Origin: Paraphaeosphaeria minitans
Taxonomy: Eukaryota > Ascomycota > Dothideomycetes > Pleosporales > Didymosphaeriaceae
Reading direction: 5' to 3'
Assembly: GCA_015832175.1 (NCBI GenBank)
Contig: WJXW01000012.1
Coordinates: 82,001 to 146,000 of the forward strand
DNA length: 64,000 bases
Within the stretch, counting starts at the first letter, position 1, and each line of letters begins with the position of its first letter. A model generated the notes under the pieces. It saw only the letters and a list, made by a program, of their open reading frames with translations. It was not told the DNA's origin and made no database searches. Below are positions 34,176 through 44,150 of the stretch, in pieces. The translations under genes were made by a program, and so were the position numbers.

Positions 34176-34865
34176 TCACTGCTTCAGAACCACGTGCTGC
34201 TTCAACCACTCCTCCAACTGTGCCTTCGTCCTCATATCCACTATGCAAAACTTCACAGGCCCCATCTCGCTCCACCCATCCTCCACCTTCGGCAGCTCCT
34301 CCATCCCGCCCACCTCCTTCACTTTCCCTGCACCCTTCAGCAACCCGCCTATCCGAAAGCCAAACATCACGCCGCCCTCCGCTCCCTGCACCAGGATCGT
34401 AGTACCGCTGCTCTTAAAGAGCTCGGGTAGCTGCTGACGGTGCTCGTAGGCTTCGCGATCATAGCCGGCTGCTTCTTCAGCGTCGTCGATGAGGGCCCAG
34501 TGCGAGTCGGCAATACGGGAGCGGGTGATTAGGTAGGTAGGTAGCAAGTCAAAGGAAACATTTAAGTCACATGTAGTAGAAAGTTGGCGCATACCATCTC
34601 CACGCTGTGCGGCGATCAGCGTCACGGCCTCGATGCTGGCGTATCCGAAGAGGCACGTCCAGCGCTCGAGTGTCTCGGGGGATGGGTATTCGTCTGCGAT
34701 ACGGACATCTGCGGCGCTTGCGGCTCGTGCTATGCGCTCGACCTTGAGGTTTTCGGTCAATGCACAATGCACGAATGTGGACGTGTTCTGTGTGTTGATC
34801 TGGAATGCATTGTACACTCACAGGCAACTTACCTCATCCCACATGTTGTCGACGTTGACGGCCAT
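34176..34865 (-). CDS. Small protein of unknown function
   Basis: Two exons (34865-34833, 34787-34176) give 214 residues. A 45-nt intron (gtaagt donor, cacag acceptor) fuses a tiny first exon, AVNVDNMWDE after the start, to NTSTFVHCALTENLKVERIA. I do not recognise the family. The second half holds YDREAYEHRQQLPELF and a glycine-rich stretch (GAEGGVMFGFRIGGLLKGAGKV) followed by a hydrophilic end with LEEWLKQHVVL. There is no signal peptide or membrane helix. A 120-nt stretch (34594-34475) inside exon 2 looks like an optional intron: if spliced the protein would be 174 residues (see findings). Confidence 0.65.
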
Positions 34866-35429
34866 GACTGTGGTAGATGATGTGTGCATTGCCACATCTG
34901 TAATTAATACTGTATGGTGGGAAGCTGCGTGGTCACGGCTGCTTGTCTATTTCAACGTCCGGTGAGGCACCAGTGTTTGCCTGAAGTAGGTACGGTCGTG
35001 TCAGGATGTCAACCGTAGGTAGTTCGCAAGATGATCGCATCTCGCACTTCAAGTCGCGCTAGGGCTTTGATGCCGACAATATTGTCAAGCTGCTAAGTAC
35101 TTGGAAATCTCTTGCTACAATTTCTGGTGGTATACCTACCATAGTTGACGCTGTCTAGGGTGACAGAGCTGGACTCTTAATGAAAAACTAACTCTGCCCA
35201 GCAACTGTTTAGGAACTAAGATTTGTAAGGAGTATCAAGTGGACAAACTGATGCGTTTTATCTATGACTAAGTCAGCATCTGGTGGACTAAAGATGTCAC
35301 CTGCAGACTTAACAGCTAAGCGCAAACGACAAGTTACGATCCTCGCAACATAGAAGTAGTGGAGTTGACGCCGACGTAGGAGCACAACCTGCTCGAACTA
35401 TCCACTCTCGCTCAGTTCGTCGAAACTAG
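34866..35429. other. Intergenic, comparatively AT-rich
   Basis: About 0.56 kb next to the decayed APH-type gene. Its right end may hold further worn remnants of that gene (a REWIVRAG-like stretch on the minus strand near 35410). Nothing else recognised. Confidence 0.5.
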
Positions 35430-35888
35430 GTGCTAGACATCTCCCCGTTTCCTATGCCACAAGCCAAGTCTTGTATCAGGGCTAATACAAAAGTCTCTAT
35501 CGCGTGCAGAGTTAGCGATAGGAACCTTAACTTTGCTAAACTCAGCAGGCAAATTCTTAGTGTAAAATAGACTACTACTTGCCAGTGACTCAAGAGCAAA
35601 CACTCGAGACTCTAGCTCCACAAGTTTAGTGACGACTGTAATTCTAGCCTAATTAGACAGGTCAAACCATATGTCACCTAAGTTCGTTCCCTGGATAAGC
35701 TCTATGAAAACATGTTCAGTACCAGCAGCATTCCCTGATGTAGCCGAGTAACAATAGATCCGGGGGACAGGTGGACCATGTGAACAGAGAAAGTCCACCG
35801 TCGCGACTCTGTACACCCCCTCCCCCCCAATCCTGCCGATGCAGATGGAACGCAGAAAATGCCGTCCGCTCAATGCGATGCAAAACAA
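35430..35888 (-). pseudogene. Remnant of fungal APH-type phosphotransferase gene
   Basis: The minus strand reads, in one frame, VPRIYCYSATSGNAAGTEHV, then LGDIWFDLSN, a TAG, and then RITVVTKLVELESRVFALE, SLFYTKNLP and FCISPDTRLGLWHRKRGDV before another TAG. These are successive segments of the fungal aminoglycoside-phosphotransferase-like (APH) kinase family, in the right order and frame. The internal TAG sits where a glutamine or similar residue would be expected, so a single C-to-T change would explain it. The N-lobe glycine loop and the catalytic loop further on are missing or unrecognisable. Only about 150 of the usual 400-500 residues remain, hence a decayed gene. Two frames further downstream hint at continuing degraded sequence. 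Confidence 0.75.
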
Positions 35889-35962
35889 ATCTCACGCCAC
35901 AATCGCACGTCACACCCACTCACGCTTCCATTCTTCCTCCCCGTGCTTGCTGCCCCGCTCGC

Positions 35963-37767
35963 TCACTGCTTCGCCGTCACCGTCGTCTCCCTCAAAAAGC
36001 CCTCCACATCCGCCGTCTGCCGCTCATCAATCGCCCGATCAATCGCCTTTTCCTCCACACTCTTCTCCGGCTTCGTCTCCTCGACCTTGCCCCCATCCCC
36101 ACCCACGAGCCCCGTCACAGCCCCCGCCGCCGACCCCGCCGCCGCAGTCGCGGTTGCAGTGGCACTCGCAGCTAGGCTCTTCGCCTGGTCGAGATACCCC
36201 GGCGCAGCGGGCTCCTCGACCGCAGGTGAAATCGACACGTCCTTGGGCGCCTGCCCGACGGTGCCGGGCTCCATCGTCAACGTCTTGTCGCCGTGGCCGT
36301 GGTCGTTGACAGCCGCTTGCGGCGTGCCATCTGCGAGCTGGCCCGCGGCATGCGTGTGCGTCTGCTGCTCGAAGCGGGTTTCGGAAGTACCGCCTCGGAT
36401 GGCGAGGTCGGACGACGCTGGCTTTGGGATGGAGGACGGCGCGCTGTCGGAGGGCGCGCTGAGGGTGTCTGGGTTGGGGACTTCGGAATCCGCGGGTTGC
36501 GTGTACGTGCCTGCTGTTGTGAGGGCGAGTTCTTGCTCGGCGATGGGCGTGTTGACGACGGGCTTAGAGGTAGAGGCCGCGTTGACGGGGTGCGGGATCG
36601 TGAAGACGGTCGTGTGGCGCTTTTCCCCGTTCTCGTGGCCTACGGCGACGGCTTTAAGCGAGCCGTCTGCGCCCTTCTCCCATGCGATCGGCCCAATGGG
36701 GAGTGTGTTTTTGCCATTCTGTACGTTGGGATTCTCCCACTTGAACGCAGCGTCTATGCCAGGCTCGAGATTCGGCATCTGGCCCCACTCAAAGTCGAGA
36801 TTGCCGCCGTACTTCTTCGGGATGTTGTCGATGTCGATGTACTGGGTCAGGGTGGGCAGGACGTTTGCCGGCGAGAGAATGAAAATCTTGGACACGGTGA
36901 TGGGGTCAAACCAGCGCTTGACCCAGCCCCAGACCGTGGGGAAAAAGGCGGGTGCGCCAATGATGAATATTCGGTCCAGCGTCTCGGGGTAGTGTGCCGT
37001 TGCCAGGGTAGATGCATCCTGCATGTGGGTTTTCAGGTTCCAGAACTGCTTCAACCCCACTCCGCTAATGTCCACGATGTTGTTACTCTGGGAGATGGGC
37101 GTTTCGGGGTGATTGCGCTCGACGTTTGAGCAGAGCGGGAGGATGAAGCGCGTCAGCGACTCGTACAGCGCGAAGAGGCGGAGGTTCTTGGTCGCGACCT
37201 TGGGGGAGGTGGTTTTTGCGCTCTTGAGGTCCTTCTCGTAGGAAGATATGTTCTTGGAATTAAGCGGCGCGACTTCGAAGAGGTAGACAGGAATGCCGCG
37301 CTTGTCGCGTCGGCCTAGCCATTGCGGATACTGTGAGGAGGTGTCGGTCAGCTATGACTTATGGCCTTGCGCAACGAGCCCTGTGCCGGCCAAGCATACC
37401 AATTTGCGCGTCGCCTCGAACTCGTCCACGTCGATGTCGAGGAACAGGTCGTTGATGCCGTGCTCCCTGCGCCAGTCCTCGGTGTCCTTGAACTGCTTGA
37501 AGGCCTCCGAGGGAACAAAGCGACGCGCGCGGAGGAAGCGCCTGAATACATCAGTAGGCCGCACCTTGGTGCAACTTGCGATACTCACAGCAACGTCTCG
37601 TCATCGTCGCTCGCCTGGGTTGCGCCGTCTGGGCTGGCAGGCGTGTAGTATCCTTGTTCCTGGCATATGCGCTTGAACTCGTCGAGCTGTGCCTGCTGGT
37701 TGTCCGAGAGATGGGCGAAATGGCCCGACGGGTACTGGAATGACTCGACGCGGGTGAGGTCTTGCAT
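35963..37767 (-). CDS. Sec14-like CRAL-TRIO lipid-binding/transfer protein
   Basis: Three exons (37767-37589, 37541-37400, 37330-35963) give 562 residues. The N-terminal CRAL-TRIO-N helices contain RFLRARRFVPSEAFKQFKDTE; the lipid-binding domain includes YPQWLGRRDKRGIPVYLFEV, DISGVGLKQFW, YPETLDRIFIIGAPAFF and the gate region (ILSPANVLPTLTQYIDIDNIPKKYGG). This is the order and spacing of Sec14-type phosphatidylinositol/phosphatidylcholine transfer proteins. After about residue 390 comes a 170-residue low-complexity tail rich in alanine, threonine and proline, ending in an acidic/basic helix (EEKAIDRAIDERQTADVEGF), longer than in Sec14 itself and perhaps used for localisation. It would act at the cytosolic face of Golgi, ER or plasma membrane. 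All phases agree. Confidence 0.92.
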
Positions 37768-38804
37768 GGCGCCCCTTGTGAGAGTGGAGGATGGCTATTT
37801 ACGAATGCGATAGGGGGGGCCAAATAGTGAAGAGAAGAGGATACGAGGTAGATTAGGGCGTCATGTTGACCAAAAGTGTGGGATAGACACTAGTCTAGTT
37901 ACCTAGTGAACACGCTGCGGAGGACAGCGGAGCCTCAGTGATGCGATGAGTTTATTGGGTCTAGTGCTGCATCGGCTTTTTGCTAGATACGATTCTGTCG
38001 GCGACCGGAAGCCCGCGAACCGTATGTCCGTATTCCGCATTCACGATGCGTTGTCGTATAGGTAGGTAGATAATTAGACGCCGGCCTACAGCGTTTAGCA
38101 GCTATCTAGCGCCCAAGGTATGGATATGGAAGCTGTCAAGATCCAACGACGCTACATTCAGCGAGGCTGCGCTCTGTAGGGCACCGAACCCGCCATTTTG
38201 CGTCGTGTGTCTTGACCTCTCCGCTTCAACTTGTTGATGAGGAAGGAGTTTAGGGTGAGGTGAGAGTTGTTATATGTCAATGCTGCAGTCTTACTCTAGA
38301 TCTGAAGAGGTGGAACCCTAGACAAGCCGCAGTGCTGTCCACGCTATTCACAAGCCACACCCACGCCACAAGCACACCCGCCACAAGCCACGGAAGAGCA
38401 CCCGCCACAAGCACACCCGCCACAAGCCACAGAAGAGCACCCGCCACAAGTACAACCGCCACAAGCCACAGAAGAGTCCCCGGCACAAGTACACGCGCCA
38501 CGAGCACACCCGCCACAAATACAAGCACATAGCACATCCACGCCGCAAGCACACCCAGCTGAAAACACAGTCCAACCCCGTCAGAGAAGCGAGAGTCTGA
38601 TGCCTGGTAACAGCTAGACTAGTCGTAGATTCCCAGGTGAATGATCCAACACGTGCACCCACCACCCCCTCCTTATCGATAAACATCTCCCCGTCCCCTC
38701 TCGTTCACCCGCCACCCCTCCGTGCTTTCACCCAAACATTTTCTTTTTTGTTTCTTCAACAACCACCCCCTTGCGTCACTCGCACCCCGTCTTCTTCGCC
38801 CACC
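37768..38804. other. Divergent upstream region of Sec14-like and TSR3 genes
   Basis: About 1 kb that contains the minisatellite at 38343-38550. Otherwise no coding signal. Confidence 0.6.
38343..38550 (+). repeat. Minisatellite built from CCGCCACAAGCACAC / CCACAGAAGAGCAC modules
   Basis: About 200 bp of tandem, imperfect copies of a unit close to 39 bp (two CCGCCACAAG halves plus CCACAGAAGAG). The first three units are clear, later ones decay. The minus strand translates to valine/leucine/alanine-rich repeats, which is not taken as a protein. Confidence 0.85.
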
Positions 38805-39956
38805 ATGGTCCGCCACAAAAAAGACTTCAAAAAACCCCGCAACCGCGCACCCCCACCCCGCCGCACCTCGGGCTCCGAAAACGAAGACGCCGACCCGTCC
38901 GCCCCGCGCCCCTCGCGCGCCCCCAAGCCCGCATGCTGGGACCTCGGCCACTGCGACGCAAAGCGCTGCTCGGGAAAGCGCCTCATGCGGCTCGGCCTCC
39001 TGCGCGAGCTGCACGTGGGTCAAAAGTTCGCGGGCGTAGTGATTTCCCCCAAGGCGAAGAAGATAGTGTCGCGCGAGGACGCGTCCCTGCTCGAGCAGTA
39101 CGGCGCCGCCGTGGTCGAAGCGTCGTGGAACCGCATCGAGGAAGTGCCCTTTGCGCGCATCGGCGGGCCCTGCAGCCGCCTCCTGCCCTACCTCGTTGCC
39201 GCCAACCAGACCAACTACGGCAAGCCGTGGCGGCTGAACTGCGTCGAGGCCATCGCGGCGTGCTACTACATCTGCGGCCATGCGGACTGGGCCGAGGACA
39301 TACTGGCCAGTTTCTCCTACGGGGAGGCCTTTCTGGACATCAATGCCGCGCTGCTGAAGCGGTATGCGGCGTGCGCGAATGAGGACGAGATCAAGGCGGC
39401 AGAAGAAAAGTGGCTGGCCAAGCTGGAGAAGGAGTATAACAACGACCGGAAGGAGAAGGAGGATGGCGAGGCCGACGATATCTGGGCGAGCGGGAATGTG
39501 AATAGGCGGCAGATTGATTTCTCAGATGACGAGGAAGAAGAAGAGGAGGATGAGGATGGTGATGAGGGACAGGGAGCGGCGGCACAGAACCCGTACAATC
39601 TCCCCGAGTCGGATGATGATGAAGAGGAAATGGCCGAGCTGCGGCGGCGCGTTCTCGCATCGAAGCCCTTCGCCAACCCCTCGTCGAAAGAAGAAGAGGA
39701 CGAGAAGAAGCAGCCCGAGCGGATAGTGAGGATGGAGTCGGAGCCTGGTTTAGCCTCGAAAGAAGCGGACGATGACGACAGCGGGCCTGCGTCCGAGGCT
39801 GGCGCAGACGATGATGACTTCGACAGCTTCATGGCAGCGCAACCGACGACTGATCGGACGGGCATTGTTGGGAAGCAGAGACAGACGGCCTTGGACAAGG
39901 TGACCGCAACATTTACGAGTGCGAATCTGAACGCGCCTAATAGACGGAGGGGTTGA
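38805..39956 (+). CDS. TSR3: 18S rRNA aminocarboxypropyltransferase Tsr3
   Basis: Intronless, 383 residues. After a basic leader (VRHKKDFKKPRNR) comes the RLI-like N-terminal part (CWDLGHCDAKRCSGKRLMRLGL) and the DUF367 catalytic region (EASWNRIEEVPF, RLLPYLVAANQTNYGKPW, LNCVEAIAACYYICGH, FSYGEAFLDIN). Tsr3 transfers the 3-amino-3-carboxypropyl group from SAM to the hypermodified m1acp3 pseudouridine of 18S rRNA late in 40S maturation in the cytoplasm. The C-terminal 160 residues are acidic and low complexity (DDEEEEEEDEDGDE), as in fungal orthologues. The ATG at 38805 is chosen: a longer frame exists but starts far upstream without support. Confidence 0.95.
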   Translation: MVRHKKDFKKPRNRAPPPRRTSGSENEDADPSAPRPSRAPKPACWDLGHCDAKRCSGKRLMRLGLLRELHVGQKFAGVVISPKAKKIVSREDASLLEQYGAAVVEASWNRIEEVPFARIGGPCSRLLPYLVAANQTNYGKPWRLNCVEAIAACYYICGHADWAEDILASFSYGEAFLDINAALLKRYAACANEDEIKAAEEKWLAKLEKEYNNDRKEKEDGEADDIWASGNVNRRQIDFSDDEEEEEEDEDGDEGQGAAAQNPYNLPESDDDEEEMAELRRRVLASKPFANPSSKEEEDEKKQPERIVRMESEPGLASKEADDDDSGPASEAGADDDDFDSFMAAQPTTDRTGIVGKQRQTALDKVTATFTSANLNAPNRRRG

Positions 39957-40347
39957 GGTCCAGGGGTATAGCTATAGTGAGGGGACAAAGACTTCTGTGC
40001 AATGAAATGGCGGCCGTTGCAGCCAAAACGCCCCGAGTGCCCTGTTTGCCTCACTGTAGACTCACGCGCCACCATGAAAACCCAACTCCTTGGTAACCAT
40101 TCTACACAAGCACCAAACACCCCCAACACCCCCCTTGTCATCTTATGGACAAAAAGAATACCTATCTGCAAGCCCATGAGCCGATGCTGCCTGTCATGGC
40201 ACGAACGCAGGAGGTAAAGTGAGTTTGTCCACCCCGTCTCCCGCTCGGATCCATGTCCTGCACTTCGTGCTCCTCCAGCTGCCCGCCCTGCGCCTGATAA
40301 TCTCCAGCTGAGACAGGATGATGTGAGACGAACTGTGGATCGGAACG
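39957..40347. other. Intergenic region 3' of TSR3
   Basis: About 0.39 kb between TSR3 and the open-frame extension of the GH47 gene. No gene seen. Confidence 0.6.
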
Positions 40348-40773
40348 CTAGTACGCACCGGCCGAGCCAAGGAATGGGGTATTCAATGGCCGAAATATAG
40401 TCGGCATAGCATCGGCCTGATTCCCGCCCGCTGCCGCTGCTTGACCGTGCGAAGGCGCGTTCCTCCTCCCAAGGAGTCTCATCGTACCGCGACCAATGAC
40501 CATGCACCATGCGCGCAATTTCAGCCCCTCACGCTGCATCCAGCGTAGAACGATTCGCCAAATGGGTCCGAAAATCTCGCGGTCACCTTCATGCGTAAGT
40601 GCATGCATGACTAGGCCAAAGACAATCGCCAAAGCCACAGATGCACCCACCACTACTAGCAGTACACGATTCCAGTAGGCAATGTCTTCTGGCTTCGATC
40701 TCCCTTCTGTGCTCTTATCATCCTTATCGACTAGCTCGCGAGCAGCCAGTGTGCCACCAGAAGCGGCGAAGTT
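40348..40773 (-). other. Open frame continuing past the GH47 stop codon, with one TM segment
   Basis: Directly after the TAG that ends the GH47 gene (40776-40774) the same frame is open for 141 codons and then stops. It contains no in-frame ATG before the hydrophobic segment. The translation begins NFAASGGTLAARELVDKDDK, then has a transmembrane helix (VLLVVVGASVALAIVFGLV), then a basic amphipathic stretch (WRIVLRWMQREGLKLRAW) and a polar tail. It may be a readthrough extension, an alternatively spliced tail, a separate gene with an unseen first exon, or a domain cut off by a recent stop. See findings. Confidence 0.5.
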
Positions 40774-42716
40774 CTACTGGCCCTCTGGTTTGGGAATCCG
40801 AAACGGGTGTGCTTCGGTGTTGAAGACTAAGTCGAATTAGTACTCGTTTGAAGCTACCGTAGAATTGGGACTTACCGTAGTCATCGAGAGAAATGTCATC
40901 GGGGTGGGAGAAGAGAAGGTAGAAGTATTTGAGTGTTTCAGCCATCCAAAAAGACTAGACAATTTAGCGGATTGCGTGGGGTATTATACAGCGCCAAATC
41001 AAAGCTTTGATATATGGGAAAGCTCACGACCAAGCTCTCGACTCAGTGCTGTATCAATGATCAGGGTTGACTTACCTCCATAGAGTCCGCCCTAGGTGGT
41101 GATTCAGCCGACACGTCTTGAAGCGCCGAATTGCCAAGATCGGTATCCGTGGCCTTCATAATCGCAGTCCACATGTCCCATCCTGCAGCCTGCCAGCTTT
41201 GCTCGCCGGTAAGGCGGTACATGATGAACACACTCTCGATTGCGTCGGGGCGTAGAACATAACGCCTGTCACCAATCGCGGTAAATCCCTTTGGCAAGCG
41301 AAGGCCGGCAATGTTCTGTGTCGTGTCTTTCTCGGTGTTCAAGTTCGCGCGGGAGGCTACATCCTCTTTCCACTTCTGTTCGTCCCACTTGCAGTCGGTC
41401 ATGTTCTCGCACTTGTAGAGATGCGACGTCTCAGGCATAATGCCAGCAGGAGAAGATTTGTACGCCCATACACAAGCATCGGTGAGCTTGCGGCCGATCG
41501 AAATGTGGTCACTATTCTCGAGAAACTTTCCTCCCAAAGCAAACATGCCGCCTGCGTAGCAAGACAGGTGCTGGAACTCGGGATTTAGATATGCTTTGCC
41601 TTCTTCGGAGCGGACAAAGCCGGTGCCCAGTAAGTCGGGGTCGCCAGGCACCATAGGTCGGTAGATAGTGTATTTGACGGCAGCGTCCATCGCTTTCTGG
41701 TACATGTTCTTGTATGTGTCGTCAACGCCGCCAAGAAGGGCATATGTTTTCAGCAAATATTCGTAAGTCGAATCTGCCATGGAACCAAGCGAGAAACCGG
41801 TGTCTTGGGTGAGATCGGTTCTCCTGGGGTTTACGACAATAGGCCACATGCCAGGGAGTCTCGTCTTCATCTGATCCTTCTCGAGAACCTTGACGACGCG
41901 AGTCGCAGCGTCATACCACTTTGGGTCGCCGGTTGCCTGGGAGAGACGGACAAACTCCATGGTGAATGAGCTCAACTCAGCAATGAGTACGTTCTCCTCG
42001 GCGTCCTGTTCCTCCCCCTGGCCTGCTTTGTGGAAGTCCCAGCGCGTGAGAGGCATGTTGTTGGGCGTGTCGAATGCATGGTACAGCATCTCGCCGAGCT
42101 CCTTCGCCTTGTTGAGAATGCGGTCTTCGCGACTGAGTTCCCAGGCTGATAGCAATCCGCCCAGGTGCCGGATGTTGGTCTCAAACATGTTGATCCTCTC
42201 CATGTTGGTGTAACCAAAGTCGATGGCCTCGACATCTTTGATTGCAGAGATGAACTGCTCTCTCTCGCCCATGATCCACAGTGTGTCCAAGCTATCAACG
42301 AGCGTAGTGGCCCATCCTCCGAAGTCGTCGGTGTACCCGCCAGCGATGGGGGTCATTTCATCGTGCATCCAGGCCTTTTGGCGATAGTTATTCCAGCATT
42401 TCATAAACTGCTTCTTGACCTGTGCTTGTCTCGATTCGCGGATCTGCTTCGTGATGGCCGGCTCGGCTTCGAAGTCGTGCTGCACGCGCGGAAGTGCTTT
42501 CGGAGCAGCGTTGGGCAGCGGCAGCACGTCGCTGATGGGATGGTGCATGGAGATCTTGGCCCACTCGTAGGACTCGTGGTCCTTGTACTCAGGCTTCACG
42601 GCAGCCTCGCTGGGCGGGCCCTGTCCGGGCTCATAGGGGAAGCTTAGCTGGTAGAGTAAAAACACGAAGGCCGCGGAGAGCACCAGGTAGGTGCCGTAGC
42701 GTCGAAGAAGAGCCAT
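40774..42716 (-). CDS. Class I alpha-1,2-mannosidase, GH47
   Basis: Three exons (42716-41076, 40954-40876, 40826-40774) give 590 residues. A short cytoplasmic head and one membrane anchor (YLVLSAAFVFLLYQLSF) make it type II; a stem follows, then the (alpha/alpha)7 GH47 barrel with GGWATTLVDSLDTLWIMG, ETNIRHLGGLLSAWEL and RPDAIESVFIMYRLTG. The acidic catalytic residues lie in these blocks, and the C-terminal ETLKYFYLLFSHP...VFNTEAHPF segment includes the family Thr-Glu that helps bind calcium. GH47 enzymes trim Man9GlcNAc2 in the ER or Golgi during N-glycan maturation. Introns 1 (121 nt) and 2 (49 nt) are supported by phase and restore the conserved C-terminus. The frame remains open beyond the stop. 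Confidence 0.94.
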
Positions 42717-43225
42717 CGCGAGTGTGTATCAATGTGGAAACGACATGGATAGAAGAAGAATAAAAGCGACTGGCGATGTCGGGCGATGGGTGTCGTTCGG
42801 AGAAGTAAACCTTCGAGGCTGACGTCCGCAGCAGCCTACCTATAACTCCTACGTACTCGTACGGGCGTGCACACTGTTAGTCCCTGCCAAGCCGGGAATG
42901 GAAGCCATGGAAGCCCCTGTGTGGACAGTGCGTCTGCATAGAAATTGCAAGCTGCTTACCGCCCGGCAGCCACCGTTTTGACAGCTTTGGTGCTGTTTTG
43001 TGTTTTGGCTAAGGGAGACATTGCGCGTCGGTCTTGGTAGGGCAATCGCAGGTCTTGGCTGCGTCGTGTTGATCGGCTGCCTGTAGACTAGGTACATTCC
43101 ACCGACCTCGAACAATTGTGCAAGGTTCCTCCTACCTACCGTAAGACATCGTGTCGCGAGTCAATGCAGTGTCCAGACGCTGTATGCAGACCCATTGAAT
43201 CGACATGACTAGAATTTATAATTTT
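42717..43225. other. Upstream region of GH47 gene
   Basis: About 0.5 kb with the short tacctacc run near 43132. No gene seen. Confidence 0.6.
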
Positions 43226-43500
43226 CTAGCCACGTACAAAGGTCTCGCAGTGTCTCCAACTATCTCGCAGTGTCTCTAACCACGTACAAACTTTCAAACA
43301 AAGGTCTCGCAGTCTCTAAACCCATACAGAGGTCTCGCAGCCTCTCTAGCCACGTACAAAAGTCTCGCAGTGTCTCTAACCACGCACAAACTTTCAAAGA
43401 AAGGTTTCGCAGTCTCTCTAGCCCCGTACAAAAGTCTCGCAGTCTCTGACCACGTACAAAGCTCTCGCAGTCTCTGACCCCTTACAAAGCTCTCGCAGCT
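43226..43500 (-). repeat. 28-bp minisatellite abutting the 3' end of the decayed thioesterase gene
   Basis: Eight full units and a ninth partial one. The consensus on the minus strand is close to CTGCGAGAGCTTTGTACGTG followed by GTYAGAGA; two units carry an extra 14-bp insert with CTTTGAAAGTTTG. The right-hand end merges without a break into the coding remnant ELRELC of the thioesterase gene. See findings. Confidence 0.88.
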
Positions 43501-44150
43501 CTGCGCCACCCACGATATGCCCCATGCCTTCGTACGCTTCCACCGTCAAATGCTCTTGCTTGACGCCGCAGTCCAACAGGCTGTTTGAACACAGCCTGAG
43601 GTATCCCCTGGGCACCAGCATGTCTCTCGTCCCTCTTGCGATGAACACCTGCACATGGTCATCAAATTTCTCGGGCAACCTGCTGCCTCCTCAGCCTTGG
43701 TATCTTTGCGATCAATGGTAGATACCCGGGCAAGCCAACAATTCCAGCCTGCCTGCCTTAGGTAGTACTTGCTAGTTATCAAGCCCGTGATTCGTGAACA
43801 GTGCCATCGCATAGCCTTGCGAAAATCCACCCAACACAACGCGCTTCTCTGCGATACCTTGGGATACCAGGTCGTCGATCAATGAGGCAAGATACTGCGC
43901 GCTGGGTGGGATGGCCTCTGCATCTTCCTCGCCTTCAAGCTCTGGCCTTGATGGCGGAAGGAGCGATAGTGCATACCAAGCTGTGAGATTGTGGAGAGTG
44001 TTGGCAAGGGCCCATGGCATGTGAGAGAATTGCCGCGCAATAGGTAGCTACACTATTCTTCAGTCATAATCCTAGCGTGAGGATTGGATCCCGACATCCA
44101 GCACCTTCGGCATCGTCTCCAATGAACGAATATGAAGGCCGCGGATTTGG
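43418..44150 (-). pseudogene. Decayed acyl-protein thioesterase/carboxylesterase gene
   Basis: Segments of the phospholipase/carboxylesterase family appear in the right order on the minus strand but in changing frames: GDDAEGAG near 44120, AWYALSLLPPSRPELEGEED and VVLGGFSQGYAMALF (nucleophile serine of GFSQG) at 44020-43785, TGLITSKYY, then GIVGLPGYLPLIAKIPRLR, then LPEKFDDHVQVFIARG with the aspartate stretch and EGMGHIVGGAELRELC, which includes the catalytic histidine. At least three frame changes separate these. One is a 7-bp insertion that looks like a direct duplication (ACG AATC ACG). None of the breaks has splice signals of sufficient spacing. The family would hydrolyse thioester-linked fatty acids from proteins or esters of lysophospholipids. 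The 3' end has grown into a minisatellite, replacing the normal last few residues. Confidence 0.78.

Noticed and set aside
39317..40510. Minus-strand frame of 397 codons
   Set aside because: Mirror of the acidic, GAR-rich TSR3 coding region; serine runs are the complement of the glutamate/aspartate codons.
43226..43500. CRISPR-like repeat array
   Set aside because: Units are contiguous with no unique spacers and the host is eukaryotic; it is a minisatellite.
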